This document shows positions 50,001-58,242 of a stretch of DNA of 64,000 nucleotides, piece by piece (position 1 is the stretch's first letter; each line of letters starts with the position of its first letter). Both the position numbers and the translations under genes were made by a program. The stretch covers positions 437,442 to 501,441 of the forward strand of contig JACKAO010000003.1 of the NCBI GenBank assembly GCA_020635035.1. Direction: 5' to 3'. Origin of the DNA: Calditrichia bacterium. Its GTDB lineage: Bacteria > Calditrichota > Calditrichia > Calditrichales > J004. Below the pieces are notes generated by a model, which did no database searches, was not told where the DNA came from, and saw only the letters and a program-made list of their open reading frames with translations.

Positions 50001-52173
50001 TGCGTTCGATGCCGATAAAAATTGGTTTAAAAAAGGAAGATGCGCGAATTAAGAGAACAGTTCTTAAATCATTAATTATGGTATCGACGTTATTAATAAG
50101 TGCGGCGCTGCTTTCAGGATTAACTTCCGGGAGACCAAGTATCACCAGATCCGATTCCTTTGATTCCAGTTTAATTATATCGCGTATCGGTTTATGTTCA
50201 ATGGCATTATTAATTATTTTTACGCTGGCATCAATACGCTGCTCTTCAAGTAAGCCAATCATGTTTTTATAAATCTTGTTATTTAAAGCACTCTCATCGC
50301 TGACAATAAAAATGCGTGCCCGGGCCTGGTGCCATTCAGGTGATGCCTGTAAAAATTTCAGTAATGTTAATGCCAGGGTCACACTGTTGCTGCCTCCACG
50401 CCACCAGACATCTATCGTTTTCATCTGGCCAAAACCAAATTCCTGCTCGTAATCCAGGACAAAAATATTGTAATCCAACTGGGAATAGTTATGGATAAGT
50501 CGTCCAAATTTTTCAGGTTCTCCTGAATTTCGGCCCCATCCCAGCATTACAGAATTGGGTTCGATCCCGGCAAAACCATAGACTTTTGTTATGGTCTCCA
50601 TTCCTTCGTAAACATCATTAACTTCCACACTGCGCATAAAAATGCCCTGGAATTCTTCTTCATTTTCAACAGCTGACTGTGTTGTCTGTGGAATAAGATG
50701 TTTGGCATTTTTATTTTCGAGCAGGTTAAAATTCGAAAGAATTCCGCGTTTATGAACCAGCCAGCGCCCGAATTCCAGCAGATGCGGCCGTGCATTACTA
50801 TCGCCGCTGAACAGGATGATGTTCGGACGCCAGTTACGCTGTTGTTTTTTAATTCGGGTCAGGCGGTTAAGGCCTGTTCTCAAAACAGATGACCAAACAC
50901 CTTCCCAGGTGTCACCGGATTCCAGTGTCAGTTCTTTGCGTTTCAGGTATAAAAAGATAGCACCCATAATTAACGTGGCACCAATCAGGGCAACAAAATC
51001 CAGCTCCAGCATCAGGATAAAACAAATCAGGGAGCCTGTTATACTTATCCAGGCGGGAATTCTGAAAGACGGTCGGAAGTCGGTACTGGCCCAGCTTTCG
51101 AGAGCACTGCTCAGATTAAGAAATCCATAGGTGGTGATAAAAAACATGGAGACTACCCGGGCGATAAGATTTAATTCTCCGATAAGAATACCTGCTTCAG
51201 CAACTATAAATGTTAGAATAAGTGCATTACGCGGTTCATTGGTTTTGCCAAAACCCCGGGCAAAAATTTTGGGTGTAATCCTGTCCGATGAAGTCGCCTG
51301 CAGAATTCTTGGTGCTCCCAAAATGCTGCCAATCGCTGAAGACATAGTTGCGCCCCAGATACCTGCAACAACCAACGGCCCGTAAAATGAAATATCCAGA
51401 AGTATGTTAGGATTGTTAACGAGAGCGTCGGCATTTACCCGATATCCGAAAAATATAGTTAATCCGATGTATGTTAACAGTCCTACGACAATAGCACTTA
51501 TTGTTCCGGCCGGAATGGATTTTTTAGGATCTTTTAAATCACCCGACATTGAAACCCCGGCTTCAAAACCGGTTACAGCAGGGAAGAATATTGCAAAAAG
51601 AAAAATGAGCGGTTCCATATTCTCAATCGAGTTAAATAAGGGCGCTTCGGGTGCAAAGTTAGTGTTGCCGAAAAGAATTGAAATCAGGGACAGGATTATT
51701 GCTGCCATGATAAAATACTGGGTTTTTATAGCAAGCGATGTGCTGATAAATGTTAATGTCCCGACAAATAAAATAGCGATAGTACCGGTTAGCCGGATCA
51801 TATCTTTTGTAACCGGAAACCCCCAGAATCCTAAAAAACTTTCAGAAAAACCGATGATATAAAGGCTTACACTTAAAGAAAGTCCGAAAAATAGCGCGAT
51901 ACCAAGCGTTCCGCCGATAGGCAAACCAAGGCTGCGGGAAATAATAAAATAAGTACCACCTGCCTTTACTTTTTTGTCAGTGGCAATCGATGAAACGCTC
52001 AAACCGGTTGTTACAGATACAATGTGTGCTATCAAAACAATACCGATGGTTGTGAAGATACCTGCCTGACCAACAATCCAGGGCAGGCGCATGTACATGA
52101 TAACGCCTAAGATTGTTAATATTGATGGTGTAAAAACCCCGCCAAAAGTACCGAATTTTTTTTCCTGTGCCAT
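47086..52173 (-). CDS. SLC12-type cation-chloride cotransporter fused to coiled coil and P-loop ATPase
   Basis: 1,695 residues in one frame. Residues 1-412 are a 12-helix APC-fold transporter with SLC12 features (FGTFGGVFTPSILTILGVIMY; FAIFFPAVTGFEAGVSMSGDLKDPKKSIPAG). Residues 448-715 match the cytoplasmic SLC12 C-terminal domain (WRPNIILFSGDSNARPHLLEFG). About 760-1370 is a long charged coiled-coil region. About 1399-1600 is a nucleotide-binding domain with Walker A GERHSGKST (1404-1412) and Walker B VIIIHDLE (1469-1476), followed by a winged-helix-like end (about 1618-1690). Typical SLC12 proteins stop at 700-1,200 residues and lack an ATPase. The ATP-binding end may gate or assemble the transporter (inference). 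First gene of an operon with MscS and a RAM domain. Confidence 0.85.
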   Translation of the reverse strand: MAQEKKFGTFGGVFTPSILTILGVIMYMRLPWIVGQAGIFTTIGIVLIAHIVSVTTGLSVSSIATDKKVKAGGTYFIISRSLGLPIGGTLGIALFFGLSLSVSLYIIGFSESFLGFWGFPVTKDMIRLTGTIAILFVGTLTFISTSLAIKTQYFIMAAIILSLISILFGNTNFAPEAPLFNSIENMEPLIFLFAIFFPAVTGFEAGVSMSGDLKDPKKSIPAGTISAIVVGLLTYIGLTIFFGYRVNADALVNNPNILLDISFYGPLVVAGIWGATMSSAIGSILGAPRILQATSSDRITPKIFARGFGKTNEPRNALILTFIVAEAGILIGELNLIARVVSMFFITTYGFLNLSSALESWASTDFRPSFRIPAWISITGSLICFILMLELDFVALIGATLIMGAIFLYLKRKELTLESGDTWEGVWSSVLRTGLNRLTRIKKQQRNWRPNIILFSGDSNARPHLLEFGRWLVHKRGILSNFNLLENKNAKHLIPQTTQSAVENEEEFQGIFMRSVEVNDVYEGMETITKVYGFAGIEPNSVMLGWGRNSGEPEKFGRLIHNYSQLDYNIFVLDYEQEFGFGQMKTIDVWWRGGSNSVTLALTLLKFLQASPEWHQARARIFIVSDESALNNKIYKNMIGLLEEQRIDASVKIINNAIEHKPIRDIIKLESKESDLVILGLPEVNPESSAALINNVDTIINDLRTVLLIRASSFFKPIFIGIERTSASPAIKSEKLNTRQAIELPPLELPAHDVLAARFKQISESIEKEFSGYQNNCLQSLQNYNEKLLENIEKLIIKSISETEEILEIKETHRGIRAIAHIQSTFLFNLKKLIQNYKTTMIPDQKDILQSGTEDLLNKLEDIQKEIPAELNVFYERKNDTAKQPVFMRLFKRNKPQKRKIRLHDIFNYNRRVLERKGIYEYLKEFGISSYQLNSEIQKLFNNTNDAMQAWASAIRKDSFSDKVFEAEKVKILQRIDEIKSAGITKSQTMLNDLYEALHHALQSVSRDLESTPKDRKLRRKIKIGQKQPALFEKVNESIEYWERNQQLISNFLVEDILLKGIADRIGTITGRMQTDVMIGIDSNFKTRLQELLKDLQAIKPAEPGKLILPQNIDINREYRALLSNLHKDIQNAIQDLPDEIDVMSEESFQKIGQDQFSDVTTVSVNLRRYMEFLTETELIEPLQQSISHVSSELEKTNEISREVIRFINYNFSFQDEQNELSQESFESAVLSGIERLKERISFLENLQEKTKTDFQKSISALFEKMNPLLVSRASGELKHTIRSQESRKYMGKARLIVEDSRAFFRNMLVKIVYQRSESVLFAKKLSNDAEYQSAAGQIAESIHLLTPDQNIISRLPFYYTQLFTGKRQLNKEFILERAYEQQQAAQAVSSYKQGYYGALLVLGERHSGKSTLSFAIARKHFDKNKIYQLFPPESGSAEIAAFKTQLQRLVPFSGDASLLLENIPSNSVIIIHDLEMWWERHENGFAVLEEIKRLIDQHSKNCFFIINCGVHGFNFINRVMPLQDAFIKIIECQPFDAEDIQNAIMLRHESSGLKFKLGEIQEENLSRLRMARLFNSFFDLSGGNIGQALYFWISSIRGFLQNTLDIKPIDKTAEDIFSKLKTDGIVLLQQFILHKHLSLSRIEKISGTMQNKIENVLYSLRRNNLIIESQPDIFCINPYIHTILVRHFKETGLL

Positions 52174-52398
52174 GTTTTCCCTGAGAGATTATCTAGAAAT
52201 AATATTACCGGTTAGGATCAAAACAACTTTTAATTTGTGGTATTTTTAGGAATGCTGCCATAAAAATCAAATAATTCTTGCAATAAGACAACAATAATAG
52301 TTTCTTGAAATATGAATACTTTTAACAGTAGCTATGATAAATCATAATTGCTAAATTATGAAAGAACTCAGCTCCAACTTACTTATAAAGGGGGAATC

Positions 52399-52590
52399 AT
52401 GAATGTATTAGAAAATGTCGAGATATTCTGCCCGTACTGCGGAGAAGTTTTTGAAATTGAAGTTGACAGCAGTATTGGACGGCAACATTATACTGAAGAC
52501 TGCGAAATATGCTGCCGGCCTATCGAGATTTTTGTCCAGGTTGATGAGAATCATGAAGTTCATGTCGATGTTCGAAGTGAGCTGGAGTGA
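52399..52590 (+). CDS. CPXCG-motif cysteine-rich small protein
   Basis: 63 residues from ATG 52399; AAAGGGGGAA is the ribosome-binding site, which excludes the longer in-frame start. IFCPYCGEVFEIEVD and DCEICCRPIEIFV supply two CxxC pairs that should bind one zinc. The acidic C-terminus (VDENHEVHVDVRSELE) is typical of the family, which is widespread in Proteobacteria and Bacteroidota and has no known function. It is divergent from the giant cotransporter gene. Confidence 0.88.
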   Translation: MNVLENVEIFCPYCGEVFEIEVDSSIGRQHYTEDCEICCRPIEIFVQVDENHEVHVDVRSELE

Positions 52591-52669
52591 CATCTGAAAT
52601 TTCTTAGCATTTTGATTTGGTCGGTTGCCAAATTGTTTATTGCCTGTATATCCTGGAATTTATCAATCG

Positions 52670-53566
52670 ATGGAAAATAACCATTTCATTGGTCTCAGTG
52701 CCGGTTTGCTTGCCGCTTTTTCCTGGGCGCTTGCATCGGTTATTTTCAGAAGACTTGGCCTGAAAATTCATCCCCTAACACTTAATCTTTATAAAGGACT
52801 GGTTGCCATGTCCGGTCTGATACTTATCCTTCTTATTTCAGACGGACTTCTGGCAGATGTTTCAGCCTTGAGTTACATTTTGCTCTTAACCAGCGGTATT
52901 ATTGGTATCGGGGTGGGTGACAGTGCTTTTTTTGCAGCGCTTAACCGTCTTGGAGAAAGGCAAACAGTGCTTATCTCGGAAACGATGGCACCATTAATTA
53001 CAATTGTTTTAGCGGGCTGGGTATTTGCGGAACACTTGTCTTTTGCAGCATTGTTAGGTTTAGCAGCTATTATTGGTGGCATTTTTATAGTTGTTTCAGA
53101 AAAACCACAAAACGGAAACAGAGCGGAACATGATGTACGCGGCCTGATATATGGTTTTACAGCGGCAGTTTGTCAGGCAATTGGCGGGATTCTCAGTAAA
53201 GCAGTATTCAATATGCACGATGTAAGTCCATTATGGAGCGCGATGGTAAGATTGGCAGGGGGGATATTGTTTCTGATTATTTTTATTCCCTTATCAGGCC
53301 AAAACTTTATTCCGAAAAATTCACGAACTTTAAATGTCTGGAAGTTTATACTTATTGCATCCGTAATTGGAACACTTGGTGGTCTGGCTTTTCAGCAAAT
53401 GGCCTTTAAATATACTTATACAGGGATTGCACAAACTTTAATTGCTACCAGTGCAATATTTGTTCTGGTTATTGCCTGGTATAATAAGCAAAAAGTAAGC
53501 GCTAAATCATGGGTTGGTGCAATGTGTTCAATCGTTGGAGTGGGGATACTTTTCTGGTTCCAGTGA
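52670..53566 (+). CDS. EamA/DMT-superfamily transporter
   Basis: 298 residues from ATG 52670; the longer frame to 52625 has no ribosome-binding site. Ten membrane helices in two EamA halves: GLSAGLLAAFSWALASVIFRRLG and, after a polar middle loop, GLIYGFTAAVCQAIGGILSKAVF. Family landmarks GVGDSAFFAALNRLGERQTVLISETMAPL and ALIATSAIF-like TLIATSAIFVLVIAW are present. Likely exporter or importer of small metabolites; substrate not predictable. The EamA gene is convergent with the phosphatase. Confidence 0.88.
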   Translation: MENNHFIGLSAGLLAAFSWALASVIFRRLGLKIHPLTLNLYKGLVAMSGLILILLISDGLLADVSALSYILLLTSGIIGIGVGDSAFFAALNRLGERQTVLISETMAPLITIVLAGWVFAEHLSFAALLGLAAIIGGIFIVVSEKPQNGNRAEHDVRGLIYGFTAAVCQAIGGILSKAVFNMHDVSPLWSAMVRLAGGILFLIIFIPLSGQNFIPKNSRTLNVWKFILIASVIGTLGGLAFQQMAFKYTYTGIAQTLIATSAIFVLVIAWYNKQKVSAKSWVGAMCSIVGVGILFWFQ

Positions 53567-53585
53567 AAAATAGTGTTGCCTTAAT

Positions 53586-54515
53586 TTACCCCAGGTAGGT
53601 CATCCCGATTATAGATATATCATCCTGGAATTTAAGGTGCCCGGTAAAAGTTGAAAGTTCACGTATTGTAGCATTTAACGTTTCATCCAAAGTTGATGGC
53701 AGGTTTTTCTTAAAAACTTCAGCCAGCCGTTTTTCCCCAAAAAGATCTCTCTTGCTGTTGGCCGCTTCGCAGATTCCATCCGAAAAAAGAAAAATACGGT
53801 CACCGGGATTCAATTTTAGTTTTATTACAGGATCGTGCCTTTTAAAATCCCAGCCAATTGGTAATCCGCCGTCCATTGGTTGCTCAATGCCACCGTCTGT
53901 ACGCAGAATAAATGGCGGATTATGACCTGCCCGGCTGAATTGCACAGCTCCTGTCCGAATATTGATAATCATGTAGATCATGGTAAAATAGATTTCATAG
54001 CGGTCAAAGAATTTTTCTTCATTGAGTAAGGCAAGTACTTTATCCGGGCTGTTTATTTCGTAGTAAGGTGGTTCTGACAAAACCGTTTTGAGCAGGTTAC
54101 GGTTAGTAATATTGGCATTCAGCATTTGGGACAGGCTAACACTGAACAAAGCCGCTGCAACACCATGTCCGGATATATCTATCTGGTAAATACCAATGTT
54201 GTCTTCATCCAACCGGAAAACGTTATATGTATCTCCCGAAACATATTGCGACGGAATAAAACGGGCACAGAAGTCCAGCTCGGATGCAAAGTTTATTCTT
54301 TTAGGTAAAAGATTGATTTGTGCGGCGCTGGCGTTGCTTAAATCCTGGTAAACATCATCCAGCTTTTTTTCAAGATTCTGCTTTTTCTCAGTTAATTCGC
54401 TGTAATGATATATGATTTTATCGAGCAGAGAATCTAATCCATAACGGTTGAAAATTTCTATTTCATAGCTTGAAAAAATAGAATCCCGGGTTAAGATATA
54501 ATCTTCCTGATTCAT
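53586..54515 (-). CDS. SpoIIE/RsbU-type PP2C serine phosphatase
   Basis: 309 residues. About 85 N-terminal residues are helical (coiled coil LTEKKQNLEKKLDDVYQDL). The PPM phosphatase domain follows: QYVSGDTYNVF, metal-binding Asp in IYQIDISGHGVAAA, SRAGHNPPFIL, FLFSDGICEA and the terminal DDISIIGM. Such enzymes dephosphorylate anti-sigma-factor antagonists in partner-switching pathways or act in cyclic signalling. No anti-sigma factor or STAS gene is adjacent. There is no receiver, PAS or GAF input domain, so the coiled coil is the likely regulatory part. Confidence 0.9.
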   Translation of the reverse strand: MNQEDYILTRDSIFSSYEIEIFNRYGLDSLLDKIIYHYSELTEKKQNLEKKLDDVYQDLSNASAAQINLLPKRINFASELDFCARFIPSQYVSGDTYNVFRLDEDNIGIYQIDISGHGVAAALFSVSLSQMLNANITNRNLLKTVLSEPPYYEINSPDKVLALLNEEKFFDRYEIYFTMIYMIINIRTGAVQFSRAGHNPPFILRTDGGIEQPMDGGLPIGWDFKRHDPVIKLKLNPGDRIFLFSDGICEAANSKRDLFGEKRLAEVFKKNLPSTLDETLNATIRELSTFTGHLKFQDDISIIGMTYLG

Positions 54516-54573
54516 GTTATTACCTGTATGTTTTGGGATGAATATTAAAATTATCGGGACAATTATAAATCAC

Positions 54574-54601
54574 TTTACAGTAAAAATTATGCTGTTATAT
54601 T
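54574..54601 (+). promoter_or_regulatory. Sigma-70-type promoter of the crotonase gene
   Basis: TTTACA (54574-54579), a 16-bp spacer and TATATT (54596-54601), 50 bp before the ATG at 54652. Five of six and five of six matches to consensus; the AT-rich background tempers confidence. Confidence 0.4.
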
Positions 54602-54651
54602 TTTTCTTAATTTAACCCGTTATTATCTTTAAAATAAAAAGGATTGTGCAT

Positions 54652-55407
54652 ATGAGTTTCATTGAGATTATATACACAGACAGCCGCGCTGACATTTTTC
54701 TTGAACGACCAGACAAACATAATGCACTGAACAGTGAAATGCTATACGAGCTAAGCCGGGCATTTGATATCATTGAAAAGAAGGACACATGCCGTTTAAT
54801 TGCTATCCGAAGCAGGCATAGTGCATTTTGTTCAGGTGTAGATCTTGAACAGCTCCTTTCATTTAAGTCCATAGAAGAAGCGCGCGCTTTTGCCCTTCAT
54901 TTTGATGAAACGATGATACGCCTGTTAAAATTCTCCAAACCGGTAATTGCAGTTATGAATGGATTGGCTTATGGCGGCGGATTTGCGTTGGCGTCTGCAG
55001 CGGATTTAAGAATTATGACTGAGAATGGAAAAATTGCCTTTCCTGCCGGACGCCTGGGGGCAGTTCTGCCACCGGCACTTACCTTTATGTTGAATGCCCT
55101 TGTTGGTATCGGTGTAAGCCGCGACCTTTTAATGACCGGACGAACAGTCTATGCCGAAGAAGCGCTTAACCTGCGTTTGATAAACCGTCTTGTTAATTCG
55201 CAGGACATAGAAAAGGTACTTACATCAGAAGCACAACAAATCCTGCAAAGTTCTGATACATCTCTTCAAATGACACGACGCATTACAAACCAGCAATTAC
55301 TGGTTGAGATTGAAAAATACAACCTTACCGGCGCTGAAAATTTTGCGTTTTTAGCATCGACATCAGAGTGGCAAAAGCGCATCTCTCAATTTTTCCGGAA
55401 AAAATAA
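54652..55407 (+). CDS. Enoyl-CoA hydratase/isomerase-family protein, atypical active site
   Basis: 251 residues from ATG 54652 with AAAAAGGA upstream; a GTG two codons earlier is less well spaced. The crotonase fold is clear: FLERPDKHNALNSEM, FCSGVDLEQLL (oxyanion-hole loop), VIAVMNGLAYGGGFALASAADLRIM (second oxyanion Gly). The region that usually reads QPE for catalytic Glu144 is FPAGRLGAVLPP here, and the Glu164 position appears to be Asp (SRDLLMTG). It may therefore be an isomerase, thioesterase, or a member with a different reaction rather than a true hydratase. Isolated gene with its own promoter. Confidence 0.85.
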   Translation: MSFIEIIYTDSRADIFLERPDKHNALNSEMLYELSRAFDIIEKKDTCRLIAIRSRHSAFCSGVDLEQLLSFKSIEEARAFALHFDETMIRLLKFSKPVIAVMNGLAYGGGFALASAADLRIMTENGKIAFPAGRLGAVLPPALTFMLNALVGIGVSRDLLMTGRTVYAEEALNLRLINRLVNSQDIEKVLTSEAQQILQSSDTSLQMTRRITNQQLLVEIEKYNLTGAENFAFLASTSEWQKRISQFFRKK

Positions 55408-55509
55408 CACTTTTATATAACCCTATTTGTTATCACTATGTAAAATTCCTGTGATGAATTGGATTTTATCATTGGGTAAATAATACCCGTCAATTTTTAT
55501 GGGGAAAAA

Positions 55510-55932
55510 ATGAAAATCCGAACAATTAGCCTGATAATTGTCTGCACTTTTTTGATTTTTAATGCCTGCCAAATAGAAAGCGGCATTGATTCGATAGATG
55601 ATTCAGAGCCAAAAACTATGCGAATGGCAGTATTCAGTTACATCAACAATGAGATAATTTCAAATAAATGTGCAGTCAGCGGGTGCCATCTTAATAATCA
55701 AATCCCGATAATGCGCAGTGATCTGGCATATAATAATCTGGTAAATAAACCATCCACACAAGGATTGGATTATATTGAACCGGGTGACCCTGATAACAGC
55801 TACCTGTATAAAAAAATTACGGGTGCAGCGAGCATTTCCGGTGCGCGTATGCCAAGGGGGCAAAGTCCCTTACCACAGGCGGTTACAGATTCAATTCGCG
55901 TATGGATACTCAACGGTGCTTTGAATAATTAG
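55510..55932 (+). CDS. Lipoprotein cytochrome c-like, CX4CH motif
   Basis: 140 residues. Leader ends in IFNAC (lipobox, Cys20). The heme-type motif is NKCAVSGCH, i.e. C-x4-C-H rather than CxxCH, and a later ARMPRG supplies a plausible axial Met. PGDPDNSYLYKKITG and SIRVWILNGA complete the pattern of a large FCB/Planctomycete-type cytochrome group. It would carry electrons or bind heme in the periplasm. It leads a three-gene operon with YceI and a DUF5777 barrel (gaps 50 and 2 bp). Confidence 0.75.
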   Translation: MKIRTISLIIVCTFLIFNACQIESGIDSIDDSEPKTMRMAVFSYINNEIISNKCAVSGCHLNNQIPIMRSDLAYNNLVNKPSTQGLDYIEPGDPDNSYLYKKITGAASISGARMPRGQSPLPQAVTDSIRVWILNGALNN

Positions 55933-55982
55933 GATTATATGGCGCTATTTTTAGGTTTACCATTAAAACCGCTGGAGGTACA

Positions 55983-56567
55983 ATGCAACGATTTTTTATC
56001 ACAACGACTTTAATATTTCTATTTCATTGTAACCTGTTTGCAGGTGACTGGCAGGTAGATAAAGACGGAGATAACCAGGTGCTGTTTAAATCCACTACTA
56101 CATTACTTGATTTTGAAGGTACCACAAAAAATATTGATGGATATCTTTATTGGGAAGGGGAGAATATGCTGCCCGCCGGCACGGAATTTTACCTGGAAGT
56201 ACAACCTGCCACTTTTGAAACGGGCATTGGCAAAAGGGACAGTGATATGCGCAGTGATGTTCTTGAAACCTATGATTATCCAATCTCCAGCTTTAAAGGA
56301 ACTTTGAATAAAAGTGATAGGGATGGGAATACTTACAATGTAATTGCATCGGGAATGTTCGACCTTCATGGTGTTGAAAAGAAAATGGAAATTCCTGTTA
56401 CCATAACTCAGGATGGAAAAAAATTAAAAGTTAAAACTGAATTCAGCATCCTGCTTAAGGATTATAATATTGAAGCACCCAGTCTTATGGCCTTTGTAAA
56501 AGTTGCTCAGGAAATTACCCTTGAAGTTAAATTTGAGCTGCTTGAAACAGGGAACGGTAAGGAGTAA
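55983..56567 (+). CDS. YceI-family periplasmic protein
   Basis: 194 residues with signal peptide (TTLIFLFHCNLFAG). The lipocalin-like YceI pattern is visible: WQVDKDGDNQVLFKSTTTLLDFEG at the start, RDSDMRSDVLETYDYP, FKGTLNK, GMFDLHGVEKKMEIPVTI, then FSILLKDYNIEAPSL. The family binds amphiphilic isoprenoid quinones or similar lipids in its barrel. Placed between a cytochrome and an outer-membrane barrel, it may shuttle a lipid electron carrier (inference). GGAGG Shine-Dalgarno at about 55972. Confidence 0.9.
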   Translation: MQRFFITTTLIFLFHCNLFAGDWQVDKDGDNQVLFKSTTTLLDFEGTTKNIDGYLYWEGENMLPAGTEFYLEVQPATFETGIGKRDSDMRSDVLETYDYPISSFKGTLNKSDRDGNTYNVIASGMFDLHGVEKKMEIPVTITQDGKKLKVKTEFSILLKDYNIEAPSLMAFVKVAQEITLEVKFELLETGNGKE

Positions 56568-56569
56568 AA

Positions 56570-57451
56570 GTGAAAACTGTTATTTTAATTTTGTTTTTAG
56601 TACCAGCTTTTATTTTGGCCCAATCCAGCTGGCGAAGAGAGATTCCTATTGTAAAGCCCCGCGAGGAACTGTTCCATTCCGTTAAAACGGCAAATCTGCC
56701 AACTGCTGAAACATTGCAGAAAGGAAACTTCTTTTATGAAATCTCTCACCGCTTTGCGAGAATAACGGCGGGTTATGACGCACTGTACGGTTTGGACGGC
56801 CCTGTAAATATGCGGACCGCACTAAGCTACGGAGTAACAGATGATTGGATGGTAACCATTGGCCGCAGTAATGTTCAGGATAATCTGGAATTTAATGTTA
56901 AATATTTGTTTTGGGATATTGCAGATAAAACGACGCCTTCCAGGTTGACACTTAAAACGGGGATAGCTTTTAATACAGAAGCAATTGCAGGTACGAATAA
57001 AAGAGATGCTTTTAATAGTAATAGCACGCAATATTATATACAGGTCATATTTAACACGATGCTTCTGGAAAAGAGTCTTGGGCTGGGTGTTGTGCCGTCA
57101 TACGTTTATAACAGCTATATTTTTGCCAATGATTTTAATGAAAATGCAAAATATACTTTTTCACTGCCGCTCTATGTACAATACTATTTTAACCGTACCT
57201 GGAGTCTATGGCTGGAATATATGCCGGTTATTGGCGGCTGGAAAGGCAATATTTACTCAGATCCGTCTTCAGAAAAACGTTCATATAATGCCCTTTCAGC
57301 GGGACTGGCACTGGAAACCGGCGGACACGTTTTTCACCTTTTTGTCACCAACTCGACACGACTGAATCCTACACAATACCTTGTTGGCGCCGACAATAAT
57401 ACAAATAAAGATGCCTGGCATTTTGCTTTTGGAATAACCAGGGAATTATAG
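56570..57451 (+). CDS. DUF5777-family outer-membrane beta-barrel protein
   Basis: 293 residues from GTG 56570 with TAAGGAG just upstream. Signal peptide VILILFLVPAFILAQ. The barrel begins LPTAETLQKGNFFYEISHRF and contains LDGPVNMRTALSYGVTDDWMVTIGRS, YFNRTWSLWLEYMPVIGGW and the terminal WHFAFGITREL. This is the DUF5777 pattern, a Bacteroidota family commonly next to YceI and cytochrome genes. Function unknown, with a role in moving electrons or lipids across the outer membrane suggested by context. Confidence 0.82.
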   Translation: MKTVILILFLVPAFILAQSSWRREIPIVKPREELFHSVKTANLPTAETLQKGNFFYEISHRFARITAGYDALYGLDGPVNMRTALSYGVTDDWMVTIGRSNVQDNLEFNVKYLFWDIADKTTPSRLTLKTGIAFNTEAIAGTNKRDAFNSNSTQYYIQVIFNTMLLEKSLGLGVVPSYVYNSYIFANDFNENAKYTFSLPLYVQYYFNRTWSLWLEYMPVIGGWKGNIYSDPSSEKRSYNALSAGLALETGGHVFHLFVTNSTRLNPTQYLVGADNNTNKDAWHFAFGITREL

Positions 57452-57500
57452 ATCTTTATAACTGATTCCCTGCCTGTGTATTGTTTACCGTATTTAGTGC

Positions 57501-57998
57501 CTAATTCCAGTGCTTTAATTCTGCTTCTTTCACAAGATCGCTAAATAAAGCCGGATGAATATTGTTTTCCTGGAAAATTTTCAGGATATAACGATCTTCA
57601 AGGAAATTTTTTAGTTGTTCTTCGTTCTCCTGATCCTGGGCATCAACTTCAGCTTTTTCGCGGGCTTTTAGAATATTTTCAAAAAGCGCTTTACGCTGCA
57701 ATTCTGATTCGGGTAATTTAAATTGTACAAATACCTGTTCTTCAGGAATCACATCAGCCAGCTTTTTAGGAACATAACGGCATTCATTGGTGAAAAGCTG
57801 CACCATATACCAGTCTTCCAGTTCGCCCAACATCAGATACATTTCACCCATGTTTCCATCACCGATTATTTTTCCCTGGCGGTCCGGCTGGCAGCAAACC
57901 AGCGATCCTGAATCAAGCAGAACGATATAGTTCTTTGCCGGAAGTTCTGCTGCAAGAAATAAAACACAAATAATGATGCAATACTTGAGAGTTTTCAT
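57501..57998 (-). CDS. Secreted protein of unknown function
   Basis: 165 residues. GGAGGA at 58003-58008 sets the ATG at 57998; an earlier in-frame TTG overlaps that ribosome-binding site. Signal peptide MKTLKYCIIICVLFLAAELPA. The mature part begins with an SH3-like beta stretch (YIVLLDSGSLVCCQPDRQGKIIG, MYLMLGELEDWYMVQLF, CRYVPKKLADVI), followed by charged helices. The SH3b resemblance suggests peptidoglycan or ligand binding but no family is certain. Stands alone on the minus strand. Confidence 0.7.
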   Translation of the reverse strand: MKTLKYCIIICVLFLAAELPAKNYIVLLDSGSLVCCQPDRQGKIIGDGNMGEMYLMLGELEDWYMVQLFTNECRYVPKKLADVIPEEQVFVQFKLPESELQRKALFENILKAREKAEVDAQDQENEEQLKNFLEDRYILKIFQENNIHPALFSDLVKEAELKHWN

Positions 57999-58242
57999 TT
58001 TATCCTCCAAATGGAAGTGAATGGTTTACAATTCCATATGAACTGATTCCAACTTTCCAGATACAGATCAAAGATGATACATCGGGACGGTGTAAGATTC
58101 AGATACAGAATATCTACGCATAAAGACAAAGATTGTTATGCTTTTTGGGTATAAAAAAATTTGAACAAAAAGAAAGGTCAAAATGTTATTACAAAAAGTT
58201 ACGATATTTGGAGAAGGTTGATTTTTTCAATACATTGTCGCC

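Noticed and set aside
51404..51862. 152-codon plus-strand ORF
   Set aside because: Antisense to the transmembrane part of the cotransporter gene, with no ribosome-binding site; shadow frame.
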